Shown: positions 34,617 to 47,275 of the stretch, piece by piece
How positions within the stretch are numbered: the first letter of the stretch is position 1
Layout of the letters: every line of letters starts with the position of its first letter
Assembly (NCBI GenBank): GCA_027596075.1
Contig: JADGJC010000024.1
Span: forward strand, 76,892-140,891
Origin: Rhizophlyctis rosea
Taxonomy: Eukaryota > Chytridiomycota > Chytridiomycetes > Rhizophlyctidales > Rhizophlyctidaceae
Length of the DNA: 64,000 bases
Reading direction: 5' to 3'
Position numbers and translations under genes: made by a program
Notes under the pieces: generated by a model
Seen by the model: the letters and a program-made list of their open reading frames with translations, nothing else
Told to the model about the DNA's origin: nothing
The model's database searches: none

Positions 34617-36284
34617 ATTCTGCAGAAGAGGAGTATGGTTTCATTTTCCCAACTGCTAGAAAGTTAGGTGGTAAACATTATGAGCGTTAGCCATTTTAGA
34701 TGCGCTAGAAAACGTTGGTCGCATACATTTGGTAGATATATAGCGAGAGCAGAAACGGAAGGGGCGTACTCATTATCTCCGAGATTTTAGGATGCGAAGC
34801 TTTTGTATTATTATCGATTCTTCGTTTTGATGTTTGCTTTTAGCTTTCTGTTGAACAGAGTCTTTTTTTTCCCATCTCTTTCTTGCCATTTGTTTCAAGT
34901 TTACTTCGAAGCATGCCAGTCATGGCCAAGGGGATGGGCTCAAGGACAACAGCCCGCCTCACATGCCACTAGAGATGCAACCTTATCTCGCCACTGATTA
35001 TCGGTTATCGATACTCCTCGGCACTCAAAACACCGCAGTGCTCCCCTTTTTTCGCACACCACCAGGTAAAACCTAATAAACTGCAAGTTAATACATATGG
35101 CCTTCCACATGCCACTGCATATGCATAGCACAAAGTCGAGAAACATGTGCACCACTCATGTATGACAAAAGAAAAATCCAGAAAATGGAATCAATCATTG
35201 ATACAGGAGATATGCATCTACAGGAGGACGGTTCAGAGTCCAATCTCTTCGTAATCTAAACAACCTCGCAAGTACCCTTTTTCAATACACGATGAATGAC
35301 CCCTCCGGATGATCACAATGCATACATGCACCTCAATGAAAGATTTGCGTACAAAGAAAACCGGTCAGCAGAACTCGTTATGCCAGCATTTAGCTTCTCT
35401 TTCCACTCAGCAGGGCCGAACACAGTGAACACTGACAGCGACTCTGGTCACCCCATCTCTTGCTGCTTAAGTTGAACTTGTGTACCAGTCAGTTTCACTC
35501 GTTTTGCAGGTTCGAACCTTGTGGGGACAATAACCTACACGTTCAGAGTGACAATACTGACACTTTGCTGTTGTCATGACCCTGTGGAAGGGATTTGACG
35601 AACCTTTGTATTCCGTTACCCCGTTTCCTTTTTGTCTTTCGTATTTGTGAGATGTCTGGTGATGATTAGGGCTGGCGAAAAGGAATGTCACAACAGAGCA
35701 GGAACGAAATTGCCTCCCGTCGGCCAAAACGGGGATGAGGGTCAGAAATGTCTTATCACTACAAAGAAGCTCCATGCATGGCAGGAGTTAAGATGCAGCT
35801 GCCGAATCACCAAACCATGAAGAAGCAGCGCAACAATGGACTTACTCCCAAAACACCCCAACTCTTCGTTCCCCAACACAGGCAAACCTCTCGGGCCTAC
35901 CTCCATGTAACACCGGCATTGACATCTTTTTCCATGACCGCGAGTGAAGAAATTGTCAAAAGTCGCACAGCAAAAAGAGTGAGAAAATTAGAGCACCATG
36001 AGTAGTCTCCCATTCCAAGATGACAGAAAGGATCAACAACCGAATCCAAGGTTACAACCCTCACTCACTCACTGGCATATATCACAACGCACTGCAAAAT
36101 GGTACCTGTTTATACACCTCCGCAACCCAAAACATATACAAAAACCCTTGCACAAATCCAAGCAAGAAAATAGTACGCCTCTCCTTTCCGCATGCAACAA
36201 ACAGCGAGCAAAAAGCAACAAAAAAAGCCCCCCACGCGCACAAAAAAAAAGGTAATATCCCAACCCCGCCGAACCAAAAACAAA
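34617..36284. other. Convergent intergenic region
   Basis: About 1.7 kb between the 3' ends of the CAP-Gly gene (plus) and the Tdp1 gene (minus). No supportable gene. A tRNA-like GGTTCGAACC near 35511 lacks the other arms. Confidence 0.45.
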
Positions 36285-39200
36285 TCACGGAGTCAAGTCC
36301 GGACCCTTCCCAAACCCAACCCCGACAGACTACATGGAAGGAAAATATAAGGAAAAGTGATTAGCAATGTCCACACCCACCAACAACCAAACCCCTCCCA
36401 CCCAAAACCCCCTCATTCCTCTTCGATTGAATCACTCAATGATAAAACAACTCACCCAAGGCACATCCCCACTCTCATACCTCCTCACCGGCACCTGAAA
36501 CGGGACCACCACGTCCCCACCACACCCCTCATAAACGGGTAACACAACTCCCACTTCCCAATTCGCCATCCTCAAGGTCCACTCCTTCTCCTTTCCCTTC
36601 CCGCTCGCGGACCGCGAAAGAGTGCCCCAGGCTGATTGGGTGCAGTTGTGGGATCTGTTATGTGGGTGGACAGGAAAGGAGATTGATAAAAGTCCGACGA
36701 CAAACGAGCACCTACAGAACAGACAAACCCAAATGTCTCACAAAAAACTCACCCACAATAAAACCACCCAACGACCTTCCCCTCTCCCTCTCCCTCTCCC
36801 TCTTCTCCCACCTTCCCTTTTCCCGCCACCACCTTCCCCTTCCCCTTCCCCCCCTCATCCTCCCCATCCGTATCCTGACTATCAAAACTCCCAACCCTCA
36901 ATACACCCCTCCCACTAACAACCCCCTTCCCCCCACCACCAACACCCACACTCGACCTCCTCCCACCCCCCGCCAACCCCCCCAACACCCCCGTCGCAAC
37001 GTCATCCGAGGGAGTGGGGAGCCAGAACATCACCTAGGAGGGAAAAACCGTCATCAATACATCATCAGAAAAGGTAGCCATACAACGCGAGGAAGAAGGA
37101 ATATAAGAGAACAAACCTTAGAATGCGCCAACCCCCTCTCCCTTCCCAACACCAACTCCCTCATAACACCCCTAGGAAACTTCTCTCCCATCCAATACCG
37201 CCTCCCGAAACTGATCGTGCCCGCTCCGTCAACTCCCAACCTCGATGCGCGGACATGTCGTTCACTAGGGAACAAGACCCGAAACTTTGGTACGCCTTCT
37301 ACTTCTCCCGTATTTGTTTTGACGAGGTTAGAAGAAGCGCCGTTTGGTTTCAGTTTAGAAGTTGAGCGGGACGATTTCACAGCTTCGCTAGGTCCCAATC
37401 CACACGCCGAGCGATGGAACTCCGTCATCCATTTAGGTGTGAGGGAGCCGAGAGAGGATGTCTGGATTTCGCATTCGAATTAAAAGGTCATATAAAAATG
37501 CCGGGCGGGAGGAGTACAAAGGGAAGCCGTCAATGCGAGTTTCATTCATCACCCACCAGATGACCGAAGATTCCCACAATTGCGCCACCACACACCGCCA
37601 AGAACACAAAAAAGGAACATACATACCTGATAATACAACAAAGCCCCCTCCACATCTCCATCAAACCCACTACACTCAACAATAGGCTTAACAACCCTCC
37701 CCAACGCCAAATGCCCATACTGGAACGCTTCTCCACCCTTATACGTCCCGGGTATCGAACACACCAATCTTGCCTATGCCATTCCCAAAAAACCGTCAAT
37801 ACCAAAAATTCAATGCTTGATAGCAACACATAGAGGCAAGCGCAACTTTTCGTACATACCCTCGCCAACCCAAAATTAAACTCCCCCACCCTATTTCGCA
37901 CGCTCGGCGGCACCTTCATCTTCTCCAACAAAGCCAAAAGGTCGTCCCCGAACGGGCCGAGGGTTTCGCCTGATGGTTTTGTGGGAGGGGCGGGTGGGAA
38001 GTCTTGGTAAAAAACCACCTTATTGCGTTGTGAGTGTGAGAAGGAAGAAACAAGAGGGGAGAAGGGGGGGAGTAGGAGAGAGGCCTTACGTTCTCCAACA
38101 ACTCCCAATCATAATCCATCAAATTCGCCGATGTCACGACCACGCGGAGGAAGCCGGGGTACCATAGTAGCTGTGGAAAGGCGCTCGAAGATCAGGATCA
38201 AGAATTCGGACAAGTGAAAACACGCCCTCGCAACATTTGCACACACTCCCCCTCCAGATCAAGCAGCGGTCCCCCACCTACCCACACTCACACACACTCC
38301 CCGACTCCCACAAACCAAAACCCACCATAATCTTACTATGCATACACCCAAACGTCCCACTCCCCATCGGCGGAAACACATGCATAACCCCCGGCACCAT
38401 CGAATCAAAATGACTCATCGTCCCCACCGGCAACACATCCGGCTTCATTCTCGCTATACATATCTTCACGTTACTCCTCCCTTCCCTAATCCCCGACGGA
38501 AGCTTGCTGAACAGCCAGTCGTCGTCGATTTGGAAGGCGGAGAAGAGGGCTTTCTGGAGGTGGGTCTGGTTGCGTGGAGGGGAATTTGGTGGTTGAGTGT
38601 GTGGAGGGGGAAAAGTGCAAGAAGGAGTCAGGGATTTGCCTAACCTTTTTGACGATGTCTTCGAAACGCACATAACCGGCTCTGCTCCAGCCTTGCATGT
38701 ATGTTTGGCTGGTGGACAAGTAGGTGTAGGGCGGAGTTATATCCATGTCTCAACGTTGCCCTTATCACAGGAAACGCACACATCATGGTCTCAACTCACC
38801 TAACCTTTCCATGCGGGTACTCCGGCTCCATCATTCCAGCAGTAAGGTCCACGACCTCAAAGCCAGTCGATACGGAGGTGCCGTTCAGAGGTGTAGAAGC
38901 GTGACCACTTTTCAGTTTCTTCGCAGGGTTTGGAGAGGAAGAACGGTTTTGCTCCGGCTGCGCAGCAGCATCGTCTGGTCGCTCGCGCTTTTTGGTAGCT
39001 TCTAGCCGGGCGAGGCGTTCCTTTTCCATTTCGGCGCGGGTTGGGGGGTTTGTGATAATGGGTGTGCTTGAAGGTGATGGGGAAGCAGCGGTGGATGTGT
39101 CAAGTGCAGGAGGACTGATAGCCGGAATGGTGGCTGTTTCGGATGTGAGGTGAGGGAGTTCTGCGTTCGTGTCTGAAGGAGGATGTTCCGCGGTTGAATT

Positions 39201-40010
39201 ATTCTGCTGTTCTCCAGGACAATCGTCAACCGCGTGCCCATCCTTTTGCAGACTACTTCCAACCTCAACTCCCTTCCCATTGCCAGTGCCTTTTCCAAAC
39301 CCACTCCCGTTTCCAACCTCGTTCCCGCTCCCATCATTGTTTCCACTTCCACTCCCGCTCGCGCTGCCCCTCCCGCTCCCGGACCCACTCGCGCTCGCAC
39401 TCCTACTCCTACTCCCACTCCCACCCGCACCTGTCCCACTCCCGCTCCCGCTGCTTTCACCCCCAAGTTCCTCTTGAATGGATTGTTGCCTAATCAATTG
39501 CAAATTCTTTCTCATATCCTCCTCCTCCTCCTCCTCAGCATCATGATCTATCGCTGCCAAACCACTCTGACTTGCACTACGCGCCATCGACTCCTCACTG
39601 AAAGACTGAATTGAGAGTTGCATTGCTTTCCTCATTTGAGCATCATCGTCATCATCCCCGGGAGGCACGGCCGCGGCTGGCAGACGCAATACTGATCTCG
39701 TGCCAATAGCATCCCGCTTTGATTCCTCCAAAACGCGTTTGAGGTCTGGGTCGTACTCTTCGTCTTCGTCTAGGATAGGACAACCCCTACGTGCAGTGGG
39801 CATGTCGACATCGCTGTCTTCGTCGTCGTCAGCTGCTGGAAGGTCGTCGTCTGAGGAGTGGTGATCGTCGTCGTGTGCGCCCCCTGCTTGCGGCAGGTTG
39901 GTGTGAGTGGCAGTGGGCCTTTCGAGTGTGCAACCGTCACACTGAAGATAGCGAGGTGGGTTCAACAGTGTACACGTTTTACACTCCCATTCCTCTTCTT
40001 CATCGGACAT
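36285..40010 (-). CDS. TDP1: Tyrosyl-DNA phosphodiesterase 1 with N-terminal RanBP2-type zinc finger and UIM-like motifs
   Basis: Ten minus-strand exons, 40010-38800, 38708-38645, 38565-38326, 38170-38090, 38018-37860, 37773-37627, 37461-37117, 37033-36753, 36654-36456 and 36329-36285, join in frame to 923 aa. Both catalytic HKN motifs are present: GCMHSKIM at the exon 3/4 border with VVVTSANLM, and LAHSK at the exon 7/8 border with [15 protein letters not shown]. Other Tdp1 marks are [22 protein letters not shown] and [12 protein letters not shown]. The roughly 400-aa N-terminal extension starts with a RanBP2-type zinc finger ([20 protein letters not shown]), then acidic UIM-like helices ([30 protein letters not shown]) and a Ser/Gly repeat. 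Tdp1 resolves 3'-phosphotyrosyl links of trapped topoisomerase I. The zinc finger and UIMs suggest recruitment to ubiquitylated sites (inference). A Gly/Lys/Glu insert lies between H-K and N of the second motif. Confidence 0.95.
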
Positions 40011-41559
40011 AATGTTGAGATGGGTAGGCGGTGGTGTTTGAGTGAGGCACGCGTTTGTTGTCTGAAACAACAGAAAGTGTGTTACTCCCACTGCTCACAA
40101 ACCTTAGCCTCTTTCAGCAATAATGAGAACCCTACAGTATGGGTGTAGAGAGTGGGTGCAGCAGTCGATTGTGGTTTGTACGATGGTATGCGATCTCAAT
40201 TCCAATCCCAGCGCTTGCGGGGATGAGCGTTGAGGGTGGGAAAGGGCGAATGGGAGGTGATTCTTGGGTGTGAATGAAGTCGAATATCACTGATGAGATC
40301 AACGATGCGTTCACCCAAAGTGTGGCTTCGCTGTTCACACACCAGTACATACGCCGCCACCGTGAAGTGGACCCGTGCCACCAACTCATCAACACATCAG
40401 ATGACACGACGTGTAGCGCAGTCGACACCCCTCATCCATACTATCCATCATGAACGTCCCTTCCGGGAATTGCGCAAGTGCCCTTTGTTGCTCATTGACA
40501 CTTCCTTAGAATCCCAAGTAGTGTCTTGACGGGGTGTGTACACCCAAAAAAGATTCGAGAACAGGTATGGGTACAAGATGGAGCAATCGGTAGCGTGCTA
40601 GAGATGCCGTCTTATCTTCGAGTTTTATGTCGTTTCCCTGATAAGGGTCATAGGGGAGCTGAAGCAAGTGAAGCAGGAAAATTAGGATTGAAGTCTTGAT
40701 GTCATGATCCGCCTTGCGGGACTTCCTCTTATTTCTTTTATTGAGGTATTGAAAGCAAGCATGATATGATACTCCTAGGAGGGACGGGGAGTTGTGATGG
40801 AGATGACTGAGATGCACGTGCTTATCAAGGTTCAACAGGAGTCTCAAGCGTCCAGGTGGGGAAAAAGATGCATCTCAATCCCGATGTGCAGGAAGAAATT
40901 TGCATAACGTCTGCAAACTCAAGCAAAGTCAGGCGTTCCATGTAATTCCGTCTTGTTTGATGGGCACAATGGTTTGAACTTATCAATCCCGCAAGAGTAG
41001 TTCGTCGGCTTATCCACCCTCTTTCCAAAAGGAAAAAGATGTTAACGGCTGAGAAGGAAAATCTTGATCAATTTTTATCGATGGGAAACACTGGCCCATC
41101 CGATGACCAGTACACCGCGGAAGGACGCAAAGATTTATTGTGCAGGTATATAACAGTTATGACAACTTTGCGAACATTGAGATGATGATGATCCCAGAAA
41201 TGAGTCTGAGGAAATTTTCAACGCTCGCTGATCTGGCTGTTGTTCCCTTTTCGGACAAGCTGGAGGGAGTTGAGTACCTTTGATGGTTTTGGGGGGGCAG
41301 CTTCCGGAACGGTGACGAAAAAAGAGACACATTCGCCGGCATTTCGAGCGGATGCCCCCATCACATTGATCACTAGATAAGAGCAAGCGATCAAATGTGC
41401 TCTATATGGGTTCAGAGGTATAAACTCTTATACGATCACAGTAATCCATTACAAATTTTCCATAGGACTATCCGGGTGCGATGTAAGCTGGCATAACATT
41501 TGGATGTAGGAGGTCTGCCGGTGCCTCGTGGGCAATGAGGTCAGGTGAAACGAATATCC
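40011..41559. other. Gene-poor region
   Basis: 5' flank of Tdp1. No gene, RNA gene or clear repeat seen. Confidence 0.4.
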
Positions 41560-42200
41560 CATGCTGCATTTTGATGTTGCCCTTCCCCCCCTTTCCCTCC
41601 GCTACACCCTTCACATAGCCCCCCGCCATGCGACACCCCCTTCACCCTCAACCTCCACCTCATCGGCGCCCTCAACACACCCACACCCCACACCCGCCAC
41701 TTTGCCACATCAGGCCAAATATACCACACAGCAACCTGCACAGCCCTCTCCTTTGCCTCCGCCCTCGGCAACATCCCCCTCCTCCTCTCCCACCAAACTT
41801 ACTTCCCCTCAAGCCTCCTCTCAGCCTTCAAAGTCGCCATACCGCAAAGCAGGTACGAAACTGCAACTCCTCACAACAGCCGGAGCACTCACATCCCACG
41901 TACCCCTCGCAACAGCAGCAATCAACAACGACCTCCCTATGGTACGCCTGCTCCTCCTTCCGCGGGCGCAGACATGCACAACAGGGACGATCTGGCGATT
42001 GGGGGGGCGGCGGTTGCGGGGTATGTGGAGATGATGAGGATTTTAGTTGGGCGGGGGCGAGTTGGGAAACGAATGTACTTAAACATGCCAGCATTATCTT
42101 TAACCTTTACGAGGAAGGTCAAATTGGAGATACTATTTCTCGTCAAGATATTGTATCCCCAATTGTAACACCCGACTTTTCCTCCTTGGTTAGGGGACGG
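41560..42200 (+). pseudogene. Ankyrin-repeat-like relic
   Basis: Ankyrin-like patterns appear in different frames: ALSFASALGNIPLLL near 41745-41790, PLATAAINNDLPMVRLLL near 41904-41955, then, after a one-base shift near 41960, GADMHNRDDLAIGGAAVAGYVEMMRILVGRG. The shift falls inside what should be one repeat (LLL..GAD), so the reading frame is broken. No start codon or splice pattern restores a full protein. It is probably the remains of an ankyrin-repeat gene; the family is large in such fungi. An alternative is coincidental low-complexity coding-like sequence upstream of the last repeat. Confidence 0.5.
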
Positions 42201-42495
42201 TAATGATGTGACGCCGCAAAGCCATCCTAGTCCTCACACGCTTCATCAACGCACAACTTCAATGATGTGAAACACCCGGAGACATCTCTCGGACCATCCA
42301 TTACGAACTTCTCCTCCGGAGATGCACATGTATGCTTTCTTTTCCGCTGATTTGGGAACTTGCAAAACGTGCGTACCTAGTAGTGAGATTACTGTAGCAC
42401 GGGTTGAATATGAATGAGAAGGTTGTGCTCAATGCGAAATTGATACTAATTGGTGTTCTGCATGAGGACGAGGGGATGCAAGAGGACAACGGGCC

Positions 42496-42640
42496 AGGTT
42501 GCTCATGGGCCGCCCGCAGAGCAGCCGATGGACAGCCGATGAGCAACCTTGCAAGGTTGCAAGACAACCTGCAGGATTGTCCATCGGGCAAATTCCTGCA
42601 TAGGGTTTTCAATCTATCGGTGGCTCATCGGGCAACCCAC
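42496..42640. repeat. Nested inverted repeats (cruciform/hairpin-forming)
   Basis: AGGTTGCTCATGGGC (42496-42510) pairs imperfectly with GCCGATGAGCAACCTT (42535-42550). GCCGATGGACA (42523-42533) pairs with TGTCCATCGGGC (42578-42589). AACCTTGCAAGGTT (42545-42558) is a perfect palindrome, and a further CTCATCGGGCAACC lies near 42624. The same short words (GATGAGC, CATCGGGC, GGTTGC) recur in both orientations. It could be a degraded MITE, a structured RNA or a recombination relic. Confidence 0.5.
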
Positions 42641-44023
42641 TGTACTATGAGGTATTTTGCAAATGAATACAGAGCGTCGTGAACGTACCTCCTCCCAAGC
42701 AAAGATAAGTGTACGGCAGATGTCGGGAGGGACATCGCGCACAGTGCGCACCTGTAACGTTTGCGCACGCTATCGCCAATACTGGAATACGTATCTCGTT
42801 CCCGCAAAGGGCCATGAAAAAAGGATGCTCCAAAACGGCTCAGTCATCTCTTTAGGCTCTTTTTGTATGCTAGGACTCCTATTCCTGCCGCATACCTTGC
42901 TGGCCCATTATTGTTCTTTTTTGGTCGCAGGCAGATACGGATTGTCGTGTGTCCTATCTGACAAGGTATTTCGTGGAAAAAGATTTGAGCTGCGCTGGGA
43001 AGGAGAAAGAGCATTTCTTGCACAGCAGTAGGAATCTTGCATTGCACGTTCGAAAAGACTTATGTTTGACCTCAAGGATTTGTTCGCCTAAGTGAGCATG
43101 TAACAATCTCTTCAAAATGCTGGGGAAGGCCAGAACCAAGTTGTGGAGATGCGGGGTGGGAGGTGAGTCAAGGAAATGTATTGACTCGGTAGTATCGCCA
43201 TTTCTTGGGGGGGAAAAAATGTCGAGGGACGCCTAGTGACAAGGCGGACGGGATTATTCAGTGGGCCCCATAACTCCGCCGGTTCTGAGAGTGGCAATGG
43301 ATTCGAAAAGGAGATTATGACACTTGCCTTTTCTTACGCTTCGATTACAAAGATGGTTGACATGGTGTGTGAGGTCCGCTCCATCCCTCAACGCATCAAT
43401 CCAAAAAACCCATTCGCATCCCTTCCATTTCGGTAGATCGAAAGTGTCAGCTCGACCTGCTGCAACCGTTGTATAAGAGGGTAGGGGCGGACGCGTAGAT
43501 CTCGTATCTGTTTTTTTCTTTGGAGAATACTCTTCTTATCAAAGAGTTTCAAGATGGCCCGGATTCATTTTGGAACTGTACAAAGAAAAGGATCGGTAGT
43601 CACCCCCCAAATCATATATGACTTCAATGTTTGAGTATCGGGGGTGTTGACTATGCCCTCAATAGTCAATACAGCACACAGGGAAGCACTTCATCATCCT
43701 CAAATGGAATGTGCGGTGGCACTACGATTCCATGCTCTCAGGAGAGCCGTGAGGGTCCAATCCTGGAGCATTGAACGGGCGTCTCAAGCGAATCTTGCAT
43801 GTTCATACATGTGACGATCTTCAGAGTCATCTTCCTTTTTGAGGATTTGCGGCTCGTATCTTCTTGAGGACATTGCAGCATTTCGACCATGAATTAGTAC
43901 ATAACAGAATGGTGCTGGAATCATGACGCATTGCCACTTGGCATCTCATGAAGGGCCGAGCGGCTTGTAGCGGCATGCCATAGACTGTGCAGCATTTCCT
44001 TTTTTTTGCCTAGCCCTAATATC

Positions 44024-44051
44024 TCGGCGAGTTTTGCTCGCCGATTTTTTT
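44024..44051 (+). other. Perfect 8-bp hairpin followed by T7
   Basis: TCGGCGAG, loop TTTTG, CTCGCCGA, then seven T. It resembles an intrinsic terminator or a Pol III end, but no RNA gene is evident upstream. Confidence 0.35.
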
Positions 44052-45009
44052 GAAAAAAGGAATGAGCTTATGTATCATCGTAAAATGGGTGGATCAACGA
44101 TGATGACGGGGAAATCACAAGCGAATGATGGTATATTATATTGGTCAGCTAGGCTGTCCTTCCTTACATGAGCGGTCCACCTCCCTTTTTCATTTTCTGG
44201 TCTTTCGTGATCAGGGCGGGTGGCTAGTATGTCTGCGTGTAATGCATAGTACGCGTTTGGCCCACATCATAGTAATAGAATGTGAGCCGCCCCGGGAACG
44301 AGTTTGAGCCAGACAAGGGGGTCTTTAAAGCCGTATGGGAAAAAGATGGAATCTCTCTGTAAATTGGAGGCGGCTATCAAGCCCATATTTTTCAGGTGCA
44401 TGCGCAGCTGGATGTTGCAAGTTCGATATTGTGGGTCAGCTTTTTGTGAAGTGCGGTCCGTTTGAGGTATCAATGTTTACTGGTGCTATGACGAAGATGG
44501 GACAGGTGTTCATGGGTACATGTCATCAAGCAGTTGTCAAGGTTTAGATATGAGTTTCAGTGCGATCTTTTAGTGTTAACGTAGGGTTTTTTGCATTTTT
44601 GTGTCCCAATAAGATCGGGCTGGGATGTGATTCTAATTTTTGGAAAAAGGAATGTTCAGAATGTGAACTATGTGAGGATGAATTGATTGAGCAGTTGGGA
44701 TTCCGACTGCAGAATTCCGCAGGACACTAATCGCATAGTTAGCATTGTGGTGGCATTGTGGCAATGTGGAAATGCGGCGCTACCCCAGTACTTCCCGGAA
44801 CGAGCCCGAAGCACCCTCAGACCTATTTATCGGGACTCGCATCATTATATGACTCATTGTGGTGCAAATGATCTGAACGCTGATGGTGGAATTACTACTG
44901 CCGCGTTCGGAATTCTGCCCTCGCTTGGCTCCTGCACTGCTCCCGCACCTAAAAATAGCTACACCACCTGCAACCAACTCTATAGTGCAACTACCTATAA
45001 CACGTTACG

Positions 45010-46912
45010 ATGGCCTCCTTCGCAGCTAGAACTACGTGCAGACGCTGCTGTGCTTGGTCCGCGCTTCTGCGGTTCAAACACAAAGCGCAGTCCGGCACAC
45101 AAAAGATCTTCGTCCGCCAGGCAACAGGAGCAGGTTCGGTTTGCATACGTCGGCTCAGCTACTTCTTTTTCACAATACAACTCACCGCCCTCCCTACAAC
45201 TCCTTCAAAGCAGCTATTACAACATCTCAAACGTCAAGTCCCGTTGTCCCTAGAACCGTACCTTCCCAAACACCATCAGCAACCACACCCCGACTCTTCT
45301 CCCCACACCTAAACTACCGCCAAATTCGCGCCAACGCCTCACAAATAAAACAAAATGCTCTCGACCGAAACGTAATAGATATCAATGTAGACCAAGTCAT
45401 ATCACTCTACGACTCGTTTGTCGCGGCAGACTTCCAGCTGGCTGAACTAAGACGACAGCGGAATCGCGTCGCGGGGGATATTGCGGGAGTAGTGAAGGAG
45501 TTGAAGGGAGTTCAGAAGGGTGGGGAGGAGTGGAAGGCACTGAATAGCAGGAGAGAGGAGCTGGCGAGGGAAGGGAAGGACTTGAAACCTACCATAACAG
45601 CATTAGAAGGTGAACTAAGCAAGCTAGAATCCCAACTATACGAAGAAGCCCGCCACATACCCAACGACACCCACCCTTCCACCCCCATAGGCGACGAAAC
45701 CAAAGCCCGTCTCCTGGATACAATCTCCACGCCCCTCCCACCAACCTTCCCCTCCGGCACACCACGCAAAACCCATCCAGACCTCTGCACCCTGCACGAC
45801 ATGGCCGACTTTGACCGCGCCGGAAAAGTCACAGGCAACTCATTTTACTATCTCCGTAATGCCGGCGCGTTGCTGGAGATGGCACTAACGCGGTATGCTA
45901 TGGATATTTGTCTCAAACATGGGTTCACGCCTGTGCTTCCGCCGGATTTGGTTAGACATGAGGTGTTGGAGGCATGTGGGTTTTCGCCTAGGAGTTCCGA
46001 TCCGCAAACATTCTACATTCAAGCACACAACACCACCACCACCTCACCCACCACACCACGAGACCCCCTCCAACTCTGCCTCTCCGCCACAGCCGAATTC
46101 CCCCTCGCGGCCTACTACGCAAACGAAACACTCTCCCCACAAAAACTGCCTGTTAAAATGGTTGGGATGGGACGCGCGTTTAGGGCCGAAGGCGCTGCGG
46201 GGGCGATTAATCGCGGACTTTACCGCGTGCATCAGTTTACTAAGGTGGAGATGTTTGTGGTTAGTGATGGGGAGGGGAGTGAGGCGGTGTTGGAGGAGAT
46301 TGTGACCGTGCAGAGGGAGATTTTCGAGGGGTTGGAGTTGTGTTTTAGGGTTTTGGATATGCCTAGTGGGGATTTGGGGGCGCCGGCGTATAGGAAGGTT
46401 GATATGGAGGCTTGGATGCCGGGACGGGGTGCTTGGGGTGAGGTGAGTTCGGATTCTTCTTGGAGGTTGGGCCAGCTTGGGTGGAGAGTGTCTTGATTTT
46501 CTGTTCCATCTTCGTGGTCTGGATGTTGGTCTCATCATTGCCTAATCATTTACTGAATTTTGTTCATTTCACATCACAGATATCATCAGCATCGAATTGT
46601 ACGGATTACCAATCACGTAGACTCAACATCCGGCATTTTACGTCACCGTCTTCTCCGTCTTCTCCCTCTTCTGCCGATGTTTCCACCACATCAAATTCGG
46701 CTTCTTCTGTCTCTCCACTTGCATTTGCACACACGATAAACGGCACAGCCGCAGCTATACCGCGTCTGATTATTGCGTTGCTGGAGACGCATCAGAGGGA
46801 GAATGGGGATGTGTATGTGCCGGTGAAGTTGAGGAAGTATTTGTATGGGGAGGGGGTGGATGTTTTGAGGGTTGGCGAGGGTGGAGGGAAGGGGGGCGGT
46901 GCAGCAGCCTAG
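45010..46912 (+). CDS. Seryl-tRNA synthetase, probably mitochondrial
   Basis: Exons 45010-45133, 45211-46442 and 46580-46912 give 562 aa. The first exon (MASFAARTTCRRCCAW...) is Arg-rich without acidic residues, a typical mitochondrial presequence. Its donor (CAG|GTTCGG) is weak, so this part of the model is tentative. The N-terminal coiled coil that binds tRNA-Ser follows (residues about 75-180; ELRRQRNRVAGDI). The class II catalytic domain shows motif 1 (MALTRYAMDICLKHGFTPVLPP), motif 2 (FRAEGAAGAINRGLYRVHQF) and, in exon 3, ISSASNCTDYQSRRL and motif 3 (GTAAAIPRLIIALLETHQ). It charges tRNA-Ser with serine. The Ser-rich insert before motif 3 (about 46640-46720) is longer than in bacterial SerRS. 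A cytosolic role is less likely given the presequence. Confidence 0.93.
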
Positions 46913-47275
46913 TGGAATAGATGTATAAAATGATGAAGGTTGTGATTGTAGAACATGGTAGATGGAACCAAATTTTGATGAACAGAAAGATTAGTTCATC
47001 CGGATGTTGAGCAGCAAAATTGGAGAGGTTGATGCGAGGAGGTGGTAGTGTGATCCAAATCATGATTGATGATGCGCCACGCGCAATTCGATACATTCCA
47101 ACCGACTCCAGTGCATGCATTACACGTGGCTCTCAAGCTCATCGTGCCATCGCCCACAACTTTCTGGCCTGCCAGCGCACATCTCACCTTTATCAGCAAC
47201 AGGGGATGAGAATGGGGGAGTGCATATACACGAACAAACCGTGAGAGACACATAGCGCACCACATAGCACACACA
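46913..47275. other. Intergenic region
   Basis: 3' flank of SerRS and promoter region of the golgin-like gene. No gene seen. Confidence 0.4.

Larger units (their letters stand above)
42201..45009. other. Gene-poor region with hairpins
   Basis: About 2.8 kb without a supportable gene. It holds a cluster of nested inverted repeats (42496-42640) and an 8-bp perfect hairpin followed by a T run (44024-44051). Confidence 0.45.

Noticed and set aside
35500..35530. GGTTCGAACC, resembling a tRNA T-arm
   Set aside because: No matching acceptor stem, D-arm or anticodon arm at proper spacing on either strand.
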